This document shows positions 10,218-23,400 of a stretch of DNA of 64,000 nucleotides, one piece after another. Position numbers and translations under genes: made by a program. The notes beneath the pieces were generated by a model. That model saw only the letters and a program-made list of their open reading frames with translations, had not been told where the DNA came from and did no database searches. Origin of the DNA: Polydactylus sextarius (lineage: Eukaryota > Chordata > Actinopteri > Polynemidae); NCBI GenBank assembly GCA_016801845.1, contig CM028917.1, forward strand, positions 4,533,501-4,597,500, given 5' to 3'. The first letter of the stretch is position 1. Each line of letters opens with the position of its first letter.

Positions 10218-13180
10218 CTGCATCTACAGAGGTTGAAAATTACCACTGTACTTTATGGAGCCAGAATATTAAGAGTGAGTTTAGAGAAAAGTCAGAGAAG
10301 CAGAGGGGCTATTGGGGAGGTGTTCTGTTAACCTTTGCAAGTGAACATTTGCAGTTTGCAGAATACTTGAAAAAGTACTTAAAGTGGTCAAACTCACACA
10401 AGTAAAACACGTGGTCAGAAGTGACTTTGTATTTGGTCTTTGTAACAGTTCGCCAACAGCCTCCGAACAGATCCATTAATGGAAGTTAAAACACAGACTG
10501 TGTGTTTGTGAGGTTTTTAACATCAAGAGCGTCAGAGTCTATTGGTTCAGTCTTGTTGATCCTCGTCTTTCTCCCTGATCACATCAAGTGTAATTTTACC
10601 TTGATCAGAACAGCACTAACAATGTTCAAGGACCAGTAGGATCCTGCAGACAAGTTGAACTTGGTTCAAAATCATGACTATTACTCTGACTGGGTACCTG
10701 GATAGTGTTTAGCCTTGGTAGCTGCTGCTTTGGTTACTGATCCAGTGTGGATGATGTTTGTGGCTGCACATTGCACCTCACAACACAACTGGGACACAAA
10801 CACTGAATCCTGCCATTGACCTTTGTCCCCATTAACATTGTGTTGTCAATTATGCTCCCCGGGCTGAATCTCGCCTCCACTAGGTCTCTGGTTTACTGGT
10901 CAAACCACATATTTCTCATAGTTGTTCTGAACTTCTTCCTCTCTCCTTGTTAATGACTCCGCATGCAATTGTCATACCTGGGCTATGAAATCAGCTGTAA
11001 GGTATTTATGAGAATATGTAACATCATGAATGAGTGTCCGCCATAGTGAGGTACAGATGGATATCGAATAGTAGGTAAAAAGAGAAAGGTTGTTTCTGAA
11101 ATTCTTGCTACATGGAAGCAAAGCAAAAAAAAAAAAAATGAAAGTCTGTGTCCTGGATGATTATAGCTATAGATGGTGTTTAAGTTTAACCTAGTCTTGT
11201 TTGCCTTCAGGGCTAATTATAGGACATTTAGAAAGTTTTTAGCTTTTTTGTGTTGGTGCCAAATAATAATAAAAACGTTTAGTTAAATAGCCCATAATGA
11301 CACTTGACTAGCTCTATTTTTGAGAATGTTTCTAAACTCTGGTGACATCCACCTCTGCTAAAATACATTTGATTGGACACATCAACCTGTTGTGTAGCTT
11401 GGAGACAGTAAAACAAATTTCATAATTCTGGCTCTGATCATCACCACAGATTTGACACACAACCATTAGACTAGCTAAGACTTAAATAGCACAAAAAACA
11501 AATCCAGGCGTACAGCTGTTACACAAGAAGAATCAGATTGTCTGAACACTCCTGATAATTTGATTTCGAGTTTTTTCTTTTTAAAAAAACCTAATAATGA
11601 TATTAATAATAAATCCATATATAATTGATTTATTTACTGTTCTACTGACTTCTTTAGTTGTAACACTATGACACTGACACTGGTGAAATACAGCTCAAAC
11701 TGACAGATATGTGATGTGCGTCGTGTCTGCAGGAATATGACTCATGATATATACAGTCTCTGTATGTGTGACTCATTTCAGGGAGGAGGGAGTGTTATAT
11801 GTGGACATGCCCAGTGATGACATTGTGTACCACAATGTTCAACTCTTAAATATCATTACACAATCAAAAGTTTTGATGGAGCACTTGTACTGTAAACAGT
11901 AGGTCTGAGATAGTGATGGCTCTAAAAAGCTGTGTCACACAGCAGGGTTTGCACGTAGGCAGCCTTATATCTTCCTAACATCAGTATCAGCACATCTTTG
12001 TGACAGCAGAACAGTGGGCTGTCACAAACAATATAAACAAAGTGTTGCGTATTACACAGGAAACACTCCTGTCATAGGGGTGAACCTCACACAGCCTTGT
12101 AAGGATGAATTTCCGCCGCACAACACCGCATATCAAGTCTGCTCAGAATATTTTACATAGATGTGTAATGATCTGATAGTGTGTGAGTATGCAGGGAATG
12201 TTCTGGCCCTCACTCTGTGTGTGTGTGTGTGTCATCATATCTGTTTAAAACTTCATCCAAAGACCTGGTTCACTTTATATTTGACAACAAAGTGTTTTAT
12301 AATCATGTCAACACAACAGCACAGTGGATGACAGGGTTCAGGTCACAGTACCTAGAAGAAAAATGGTGTTGATGGCAAAGTCAGGTGTGTGAGCTTTAGA
12401 TACAGAGGTGTGTGAGTGTGTGTCTTTTTGAACTATCATCTCTTTTCCACATGGGATGAATGGGGTTGATATTGCCATAGTGACATTGTTTTTAGGTGAC
12501 ACAAAAACATTAGTAAACCACTTGTTGCTACTTTGAATTAGCTTACCATGTAATAAGCTACAACTATGGCTATCGCTCTTGCTGGAGCACCAGGTACAGT
12601 TCCTAATGGAAAACCAAGAAAAGTGAGTTGAATCGAGTCTAGTCGTGCTAGAACAGTATTACAGAAGAGCAATGCAAGTCAAATCAGCTCTGTCCCAATC
12701 TTATGACCATCATATCAGACCAACGGGTGGAAGCAGTTTCATGATGTCTGGTAGAAAACGTCCAGCTGGAAGCAGATCAGCTGTGTTTTTTTTTTTTTTT
12801 ATCCACAAATCTTAAATTATGACATTTAACACACAAGTCTAATACTGTAAAATGAACTGATTTCACATCCAGTTGTTTAAAAGCGAATTGTAGCGTTTTC
12901 TTGTTGTGACTCCGGAAAAGGAACAGAGATGGACCACGTTTTCTGTAGCTCTGTGAAAGGGTGCGAATGTATGACAGTAATACTAGTTTGTTAACAAATG
13001 TTTGGTACTTTAAAATGAGACAGGCAGCGTGTTGACCTGCTTTCTCTTCTAACTGCGGCATTCACAGCGTGAATACCTGGCATTATTGGGATTTTCCATG
13101 TTACCTTATGTGTAGAGATGCAAACTCACCGACCTCCTTCTTATATATTATGATTTATCTTTTTAACTGATTCTTTGAGG

Positions 13181-13184
<4 letters not shown>

Positions 13185-13237
<53 letters not shown>
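13185..13237. repeat. (TA)n microsatellite
   Basis: About 26 TA units in the inferred first intron of the osbpl7-like gene. A likely polymorphic locus. Confidence 0.97.
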
Positions 13238-13239
<2 letters not shown>

Positions 13240-14589
13240 TATAGACAGTAGTTACCGCCGAACTTTCTCTGTGAGCTGCTCCACAAACATTAAACTCAAA
13301 ACCACAGGTAATTAATAAGTTCAAATTCAGGCTCCAAAGCTGACACATCAACACCAAGTTGATGCCTAAATTCTGAAAATGCAGCAGTAATTGTTTTTCT
13401 GCATTGTAAAAACTACTCTAGGGGTCGTAGGTGTTTGAGATTTGAGTTCTCTGGGACTGATGAACATGTGGAACAGTAGTAACGGCAACGCAACACGAGG
13501 AAACACCTCAAACTTATCTCACCACCTCACAGACAGCAGTCCTGATCAGTGTTGTATATATGTCCTGAAATATTTGTTGTTGGTCGTAAATAATTTGAGC
13601 AGCAGCCTTTGTTTGTACTCTTCGTTTCAGTGTGGTATTTAACTTGGCATCTTCCAACAGAGTCTGTGCAGGCATCAGCTGAAGCCAATTATTTGGAAAT
13701 TTTAGATAAATTGTCAGTCACATAATGAAGGGACATGTTACAACTGTGAGACTCAGAGGAATCTGATTTATATTCTCTGTTGACTTTTTTTTTTTTTTTT
13801 TAAAGTTTTGCTGAAGTGAAATGGAGCATCCCATGAAATGCAACTCTGCTCCTCCATATCTGATGTTTCAAAATCACATGCTGCAGCTGCTTTCAGTCAA
13901 GCATTAACCTGTCCTCAGTTTCTCATGTGCATCCAGCGACAACAACCTTGTTTCTCATCATGACAGCAGAGCAGGCGGGCCTGTTTGGTCAGGTAGTGAG
14001 TGGTGCTTCGCTCTCAGCTCCTCCCTAATACCTGCTGGCTTTGATATGCACTCGTCAGACGAGCACATCAGCAGTTAGGTGTGGCGCTGGTTTCAGTGCA
14101 GGACAGGAGCTCTTACAGGTGACAGTCTGGTGCTGAAGGAAAAGCGTAGCAGAGAAGTCTTTACTTGGTTGTTTCTTTTTTCTAAAGAGGAGCTTTGAGG
14201 CGAAGTATTGCAGCTTTTTAATCATTTTTGTGTTAAGACGTTTTTGTGACGTTAAAAGGAAATATTCACCATCTGCTGTGGATTTACTGTGGGAGCAGCT
14301 TACTGAGATTGGAGGCCTCAACACAGGTGTGTTTCTTTTGTTATTGTATTTCCAAGACTTTACTAATATTAAACATCACTGTTCATATTTTCATTATATG
14401 GTTTCCAGTTGGAGCTCAGGGCTACAGTGCAATTCCTATTGGTAGGACATGGTTCTGGACTGAAGAAAAACCTAATTCAGCTTTTTTCGTATTTTTTTTT
14501 TTGTTTTGTTTTTGGCATAGTGCCTGTTCAGACACGGTTGATCAATGCTATGAAAAATGTCTAAGTGAATGAAAAAGGATACCCACTTG

Positions 14590-14690
14590 ATGTTTAGATA
14601 ATAATAATAATAATACATTTTATTTATAATGCACTTTATATTGCAAATAATCTCAAAGTGCTACAGTAAAATGGAATAAAAGGGTCTATA
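14590..14690. repeat. Decayed dispersed repeat with (ATA)n head
   Basis: An ATA microsatellite is followed by CATTTTATTTATAATGCAC and CTCAAAGTGCTACAG, the layout of a common fish interspersed repeat. It is intronic and has no intact ends. Confidence 0.5.
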
Positions 14691-16124
14691 AAATGCTATT
14701 AAGCAGAAGGCTTTTGTAAAAAAAAAAAAAAAAAAATTTAGGTTTCGTTTAGATCCTGAGCTGCTCAACTACAGTAGAAAACATCACAACAAAAGCAAAT
14801 CATGTGATCTGGACCTCCTCAGCTCGTGGTTTCTCGAAACTTTTGACTGGAATTTCAGCTGCAGATACTTCCTGCTGCAGTCACCCTCTGGATGAAGAAA
14901 GGAAATGCCAGCAGATGACGAGGATGCCAAGGCACCTTGTGTTTTTTTTTTTTTTTTTTTTCATTCCAGAGAAGCAGGAAGAATCACTGCATATAACAGG
15001 TCGTCTGTTCTTCTACGGTTCATGCATTTCAATGGCCTAGTGACTCCACACTGACAAAAGGTGTCAGTGGTGTTAAAACCTGATCCTGACGTACTACAAT
15101 TGGTCTTTTTGTTTTTATGTGTCTCACGTTGGGGAGAGTGCTTCCTTAAAGACAAAAACTGTGGCAGGAAAATCAGCAGGAGTTTCCTGGGTTTCTCTTC
15201 TAATTGATTGTAAAATGCGACTTCATCTTAATCTAAATAGCAAGCAAGACAGCAAGATAGCAAGACAAATGCAGTGTCCTTAAGATTGAAACACAAGCAA
15301 TCTTTTGTGTATGTATTGAACACGCCCATTAAAACTTTCCCAGAGCTGTTGAAGAAAAGTAAGTGAAACTTAGGTTTAATAAAGTGGTCAAACTTCCTTC
15401 AGTATGAGCTGCACCAGGGGGAATTTGGAGCGACTGTCAGTGGCTCTGAGTTCAGTCCACTTCGTCCCCCAGGTTCAGGTCTGGACAACTCTTATGTGAC
15501 AACTCTCAGATCTGATCAGGATGCTCCCACCGCTGTAGTTTTTTAGTTCTGAAGAGCAGTAGCAAACAACCACATCCCAAGCTGTTTCTTTACCTCAGCG
15601 AGTGTCTGTGTTGTGCTTTGGCGTCGTCCTCAGTGGCGTCGTCTTTGAAATCCCCTTGAAACGTTTCCTGCTTCGTATTAATCACAAACCTTTTTCGTAC
15701 TTTTTCTTGTCATTAAGACATGGAAGGATGAAGAGGAAACAAAGCATCGGAATGTTTTCCTCCAGCAGAAATCTTCATGTTTTATCTTTCGTGATAAAAA
15801 TCATCTGATAAGTCTGACTATTTAAAAAAAAAAAAAAAAAAAAAAACATTAATCAAACTTTGATCAAAACTTTCCAATCAGAACAGCAGTAAAGGTGTTT
15901 GCAGTAGAGCAAATGTATATGTGTTTCTCCTTTTCTTTAATGATGTAAACTGTGATTTCCATTGTTCTTGTAGTCAAGTCATGGTTATACGTACTTACTC
16001 TAGAAGTTTAGAAATTTGCCAATGATAATTACTGAACTGAACGTTTTTTCCTTGTTTTACTTTGTATTTACAATGTTTATTTATTTATTTTTTTTATTTG
16101 CCTCTGCAGCCGCTTTACTTTGCC

Positions 16125-16145
16125 ATGAGATACATCCTATCCTGA
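16125..16145 (+). promoter_or_regulatory. Short upstream ORF in the osbpl7-like leader
   Basis: In the same exon as the first coding ATG, an upstream ATG opens six codons (M-R-Y-I-L-S) and closes with TGA seven bases before the annotated start at 16153. That start itself has a weak context (CGA before ATG), and another in-frame ATG lies ten codons later at 16183. Either ATG could be used. Confidence 0.5.
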
Positions 16146-16152
16146 GGCTCGA

Positions 16153-17362
16153 ATGCAACGATATCCACACCACGTTTTCCCCATGGACCCCCAGGTGTGT
16201 CCACCCCCCATAAACAGCAGCCAATCGCTGATCAGTCTCAACAGATCCCCAGCGAGCACCTTTAAACCTGGTCACTCACGGAACAGCAGCGGGGGCTCCT
16301 CCAAACATATGAAGCAGGTGACAAGTCTCACATGTCCACAATCTGATTGTACTGTGTTTTTCCCGTGAGTCAGTCATCTGAACCGTTTCACTTGTAGGGA
16401 GAAAAATGAAACGAAAACCTTAGAACTCAATTTTCTGATTCAGATTTTATTTTGTTAACATATTTTCTCCCCGTCTGTGTTAGTCTAATAACTGGGAGGT
16501 GATGGACGACTTGCAGCAAATGGACATGCATTCAGTTCCAGGCTCCACCATGGACCTCAGCATCCCTGGGATCTGTGAAGGCTATTTGATGAAGAGGAGG
16601 AAGTACCCACTCAAAGGCTGGCACAAGGTAAATGCGGCATCTGCTGTTCCTGCTGTTTACACGGTGTTACTCCACAAACATGCTGGTCATCTTCATCTTC
16701 TGTTTTTCTCCTAACGCTTCACTTTTTTTTTTTTTTTTTTTTTTTTTTCCCAGAGATACTTTCTTTTGGAGAAAGGGATTCTCAAGTACTCCAAGACACA
16801 GCAAGATGTAAGTCAAGAGCAGAAATGCAGTCACTTTTGGTGTTTTTCTGAAACTGATTCCAGTGCAGCCTAAGAGAACTGTTCTCTCATCGGGTTTAGA
16901 TTCAGAGAGGTAAGCTCCACGGCTCATTGGACGTCAGCCTGGCCGTCATGTCCATCAACAAGAAAGCCAACCGCATAGACCTGGATGCTGGAGACAACCT
17001 CTACCACTTGAAGGTAACGTCTGCAGGGCAGTTAAGAAACCAAACATCTGGTTCTTGTTTCATCTGAAGTAAATACACGTCCCTTTCTCTTGCATAATCT
17101 TTTTTTTTTCCTCTCCCTTTCCTACCTTTAGGCAAAGAGCCATGACATCTTCTACATCTGGCTGACCAAACTGTGCGCCCACCGTGTGTTTAGGAAAAAC
17201 GAGGCGATGACTGTCCACCGCGGCGTCCTTCATGCTCTCTCCATAGGCCAGAGTGCCCTGCCACCCATGACAATTGTTAGTACATATTCAGGTTGCATGG
17301 TGACAGTGCCCGTTGGCCTTGTTTATGAAACTTTATAATAATTGCATATGCCAATTATTTAT

Positions 17363-17411
<49 letters not shown>

Positions 17412-20400
17412 CAATGTGTATCATCCTCCAGCCTTCTCACTACGCCAGCACAGCCTCAGTGTACCAACCAGGTTTGGAGGCGAGCCCTGCCCCGACCACC
17501 GCCTCCTCCCACCCCAGCGTCACCAGGAAGGTGTCAGAGTGGCTGCAGCAGACACATGACATCGATGCAACCTCTAACGGTGAGAACGTGCTGTAATTCT
17601 CAGAGTGAAGACTAGTGAAGACAAGAAAATAAACAAATGTGTCTCATTCTGTAAAGTGATCTTTTGACCTGATCTCTCTTTGTCTCTCTCAGATCTGGCT
17701 CGTTGTCAGGTGGAGCTCACAGAATTGGCTCAGCTCATCCAGAGACTCCATTGGCTGGAGGGAGGCCTGCCAGTCACAAACACAGACCTGGAGATGCGGA
17801 TTAGCATGCAGGTGAGTGCCCTGGTATAAATGTTTGATTAATCAACAAGCATGTTGATCAGTGTAAATACAGATGATTTGGTCATTATTGGCATCGTCAG
17901 TCATTTTTAGAGAGAGTGTAACACCACCTGTCTCTGTCGTAGAATCTGTCTCTGGGGAAACCCAAGAAGAAAACAGGGAAGATCATCGGCCACTCCAGGA
18001 CTTTGTCTCGTGTTGAAGCCATGGGGGGAATGGTAAGACTGACCACACAGCTTAGACCTTACTTCACAATTACTCTCGAGATCAAATCGGTTTCATTGTG
18101 TACCATTCCTCTTCTCAGTTCACATCCAGCCACCTGAGTACGAGCAGCAGCTCTGGTCTGGGAGCATCTCTGCAGTCAATCCCAGACTACGTCTACACCC
18201 AGCTGTCCAATCCTCAGGTCTCCTCACCAGAGGCCAAGAAGCTTCACCAGGACATCTGGGCTGTTTCCCAGAAAAGTATGTGTACACATGAATTAAATAG
18301 ACTGATATAAGCCACTGCTGAAACACCAGAGGGGTCAACTATGAAACAACCTTCACATAGTCACCCTGTGTCTGTCTGAGCTCCTTGAACTTGACGCAGC
18401 AAATGTTATACTGAAGAAGAACATTTAGATCTGACACCGTCACAGAATAAAGCAGATGAAGAAATCCCTGAGTGTTTGTTTTCTCACATGAGATGTTCTT
18501 TGTCTTCCTCTGTGTGTTGTAGTTCATTCTTCTCTCAAGTCAGTTCATGAGATTTTGTCGATGGAGAGAGAGCGACTTAGACAGGCTTGGACCGGCCCCG
18601 ACCTCAGGCAGAACACCTCAGAGCAGCTTGCTACACTTTGCAGCACATTATCTGAGGTAAGAGACACACACAACAAACAAACAACACACATTCATTCAAA
18701 ATCAAATAACATGAAATGACTTTTTCACAAAGTTTAAAAACTTTAAAACACTGATAACAGTCACAAAATATTAGTATCGGCCTGTGAAACACAATGGAGG
18801 CCAAGCCCTCACTGTCACTTGGTGAGGTGCTGTGTGAAACTGCTGAGCAGGTTTGGGCTGTTTGTAGGCAGAACAGGGCACAAGTTATCACGGGTGTGAC
18901 TTGAAGGAACACACCTCAAGTCTTTTATTCAACACACACACACACACTAGATTTGTTTTTACACACTGAAACTGAGCCGTTGCATCCATCAAGGGGCTTG
19001 TTAACTCCCGCTGTCAAACTGACGCTGCTCTTTAACCCTTCCTGTTTGGTGCTGCATGCTTTCCTCTGCCTTGTTTTCTGTCCATGCTGCATGTCACTGT
19101 CTTATTTGAACCAGTTGGACACTGATTGACGCTGGATGTAAATTTGGGTGTAATGTTGTTGTCAGTTGCTTGGCAGCTGACCGTCACCCACAACACAATG
19201 AGTCGGTTCATTTACTGCTGCAGAATTGGGAGCAATTTTGTAAAGTGAACCAGCCAGAGAGGGTTTAATTAAGAGCAGTAGTGATTTGCACTGTTGAATG
19301 TGGAAGTTTCAGTCCTGAGTACAGTGCAGCTTAAAGCCACACTAACGCAGCATAACAACCAATAGACCACAGAGAAGATGAGTTAAGAGTTGGACAGTAG
19401 CTGTGTCTGCATGATGTTCTGATCAGTTGTTTTTGTTTTGTGTTTTTCTTCTGTGCTTCCTTTTCTTGTGCCCTGCATGACATTTCTGTGTCTGTATCTG
19501 TCTGCATGTTGATGCATGTATGCAGCTTGACATACAGTCTCGCCTGACCAAAGTCCATTCGCTTTCCCTGTCCTCTGACTCTACTGAGGAATCCTTCTGC
19601 ACTGTCCGTCAGGACCAGGTGTGTACTGCATTTGTGTGTCAAAGTCAGTTTGTGTTTTGATAGTGTCATGATCTCACTGTTGATCGTTTGTAAGAAATTT
19701 GTCAGAAAACGATGCCAACAGTGTGGTCATGTAAGAGGTGTGATCAATAGGGCTGCTGTCTCTCGCTCAGTTCAATCTACTCTCATCCAGCTAAACTCTC
19801 ATTGGCCATTCACGTTCATTACTGCTGCATCAGAAGCCGTCAGGATTGACACATTACTCCCTGTGAAAACGGGTGTATGTGGTTGACGTCAGCCTTAGTG
19901 ATCAGGTTAGCAGTTTGGTGGGAACTGAACCTCACATCTGACTGTGTGCCTGTTTTGCATGTTTCTTATCGCTACATGTCTCCTCTTGCCTGTTGGCAAT
20001 TGATCTGTCTCCAGGTTTGCTTGGTACATTTTTGTTTTTTGCTTGAAAGATAAAATGATAAAGTTTGAGCTTCACTTTCTATCGCAGAAGACGCCATCTT
20101 TGAGTCGCCACATTCACCGCGCGCCCTCGGTGGCTGACTCCATGGCAGAGTATTTCGATGCCAGCGAGGTGATTGTGTGCGAGAGCTCATCGGAGGCCGA
20201 GGCTTCAGATGAGTCAGGCCTGAGTGACATCACCACCACCAGCACCTCGGAGCCAGACGAGGGACACGGTGAGTGTTGCCATCCCACACACACACTACCA
20301 ACACTACCCAACCAGCTTGACTGAAGATTAACTGTACCTCTCTCTATCCACAGCCGCTGCCACACTGAACTACAGAGCCAGTCTGAGCAAGGCAGATCAT

Positions 20401-23400
20401 AAACCAAGCCCAGTTCCCACAGACACCGGTAACCCCACCTCTACTGTTGACACTCAGACATACCAGCGTTCACTAAGATTACAAAATTAAATCGACACTT
20501 CCAGCTTTTCATAAACTACACGCGTAGTCTTAGTGATGTAAAGTAACATCACTAGTTCCTAAATGTTCTTATTTTCCCCTTCCACAGTAATGGAAACTGG
20601 GATTACTGGTAAAATGTGTGAAATATAATGGTATGAGAAGTAATTAACAAATCAGATGACTGCAAACAGTCAAAGGTCGCCACAGTGCACCTTAAGATGC
20701 ATATATGCTCAGCCTGCATGGACTAGTGGAGATCACAGGTGGTCTGACTTGAGTGAGTGGCTACCATGGCAACCTGGAATATTTTTGGAGTTTATTTCCA
20801 TCCAAGTCAATTTATATGAACTATGTTTAAATCTCATCAAAATGGAAGATGTATAAAGCAATAAATATTAAAAGTGTAGTGTTGCCGCTGGTCACTCTGG
20901 TGACATGATAGTTTGCCCTTTGTTTTCAGTTCATTTATTGAATCTGTATATTTGATGTTGTTGTGCCACCGTGCTTTTGGTCTTATTGTGTTGTGTGATG
21001 CAGGCCGCCGCACCACCCTCCCTGCCCAAGGAACAGACAACAGCCACATCGGCATCATGACCATCCTGTACAACAACATCGGTAAGGACCTGTCCAGAGT
21101 GTCCATGCCTGTGGCTCTGAATGAGCCAGTGTGTTTGCTGCAGAGGCTCAGTGAAGAGCTGGAGTACACCAACCTGCTGGACATCGCCAACAACACTGAC
21201 GATCCATACGAGCGAATGGTGAGTTTGGATTGTTGCTGGAACTCAGAGACAGTTGAACTTGGAGCTAACTTAATTAATGATTAAAATAACCAAAATGTGT
21301 ATGTCACCAGGTTTATGTGGCTGCTTTCTCCATCTCCGGCTATGCCTGGGCATCCTGGAGAAATCGCTACAAGCCCTTTAACCCTGTTCTAGGAGAAACG
21401 TATGAGAGTCACAGAGAAGACAGAGGCTTCTATTACATCAGCGAACAGGTGACGAGCAGAAACAGATGCACAAGTTGGCATAACCTCTACATCTGAGTTT
21501 GAAAACAAATTAAGTTTGAAATATTGTACGTCGTGTTTCAGGTCAGCCATCACCCACCCATCTCTGCCTGCCACGCCGAGTCTGAAAACTTCACTTTCTG
21601 GCAAGGTAGGAGCATCATTCTCACTGATCTGTGCTGGACTTATCTCTGCTGTCTGAGCACAGTGAAATTTAATGTGTGTGTGTGTCTGTCTGCTTTCAGA
21701 TCAGAGATGGAAGAACAAGTTTTGGGGGAAATCAGTGGAGATCATCTCATCAGGACTGGTGAATGTTACCCTGCCCAGGTGAGCTGCTGCTTCCCTGATA
21801 ATACTGCACTGCAACATTCAGCTACATTCAAGCATGTCAAGAGATCACCAATGCCTTAAATGGGACAAAGGTCACTTACAAAGTCAGTAGAAACAGATAA
21901 AGCCTTTCAACTTAAATGTCAACAGTTTCTACAAGTGCCCCAGTTTGTTTAGACAGGACACTAGGTCTGTATACATCCACAGTGGTGCAGAAAGGGACTA
22001 CCTGTTTTGTTGTAGAGTTCATCCTATTGCGTGACAATGAGCTAGAACAAGAAGAGCAGCATTCTCCACATGTAAACACCACCAGAGCTGATGTGGACAG
22101 ACCAGGGCAGACAAGTAAAAAAGGAACGACATGAGTTCAGCTGCTGAACGCATCAGACATTTTAATTTAGTTTTTTTTTTTTTTTTTTTTAAATCTTGAC
22201 GACACTTTAATTCCAGAAACAGTCACTGAACTGTTTGTGAAATTCAGTAACATAGAAATTTGGAGGTGTTCACAGGAAGAATGCATGACAATAGCTCCAT
22301 CAGCTGGACACCCACCACAATTTAATTACTATCTCAGTGGTGTATGATCATTCCTGCACTGAGATGGTGCAAATACATTGAATACTTTTTGTTTAATCCT
22401 TCTGATGCACTAACCAATAGACATGTGAAGGTGAGGTGGTGGAGATAACAAAATAGCTACTTATGGCTTCAAGAGATTTGCCAAATAATGTTGAGTGTTT
22501 CTGAAGTCAGTCAGTCATGTGTTGTTACAACTTTAGATTATATCTCTGTAAGAAAACAAAGATAAAACCACACGTCTGTAGCGTGAAACCACTCCAGCTA
22601 CAACCAGCTCATGATATCATGATACTAGTGTTTACATGTTTTGAGTGGGGACGGCCCCCTGAGAGTCCAAGAGTCAGATCATGAGTTGTGCATGTCCCAA
22701 GAATGGTTATGGTTATGGGTTAGGGTGACAACCTCAAGTTGGTGTTTGTGTTTGTGTGACGGCTGCAGGCAGCTGCAGACCTGGACCTGGACCCAGGCTG
22801 GGCCAGAGACAGAGGCAGCTGCCTGGTCAGGAGATAACATTACCTTCTGCTTTTAGGTGGCGAATTCACAGCAACTCAATGCGATACAGTCTCTGGCTTT
22901 TGTTTGAGATCTAATGTCAGTGTTGTGGCACATTTCTGATCCGTAGTTGGCGTTGGTGTGGTATTAGCTCTGAGGCCGACTGGCCTGGTTCCACAGGAAC
23001 ATCCTGCTGATCCCTAAACTAAACCCTCACTAAAATACAGTGTTTGTTGCTGATTATATATGGAAAAAGGAACAAATAGTCAAATATTCATATTGAAAGT
23101 CCAGATTCTGAGACAGTCCTAACTTTAGTAGCAACATTTTCATAATTGACATTCTATTGAAGTGTGTTTTTATGTTTCTAGTGGTGTTATTATGTTTGTT
23201 GAAGAAAAAAAAAATCAGTTGAATTTAAGTCCAAAAGTATAGAAGAAAGATAAAATTGAAAGACAAAAAGAAAGCATCTTTTTTGTCTTTAAGCCCTCAC
23301 CAATTTTACTGTGAGTATGGACATGGATCAGAATGAATTTCAGTGCAAACGTTTATTACAGAATGATTGAATAATCAAGAGGTCTAATGTTATACTGTTG

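Larger units (their letters stand above)
8237..16109 (+). other. Large first intron of the osbpl7-like gene (inferred)
   Basis: About 7.9 kb without a recognised coding exon. It contains microsatellites at 8683-8712, 9238-9256 and 13185-13237, poly-A/T runs, a decayed dispersed repeat at 14590-14690 and a short perfect inverted repeat at 10197-10217. The extent depends on 8236 being the real donor of exon 1. Confidence 0.55.
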
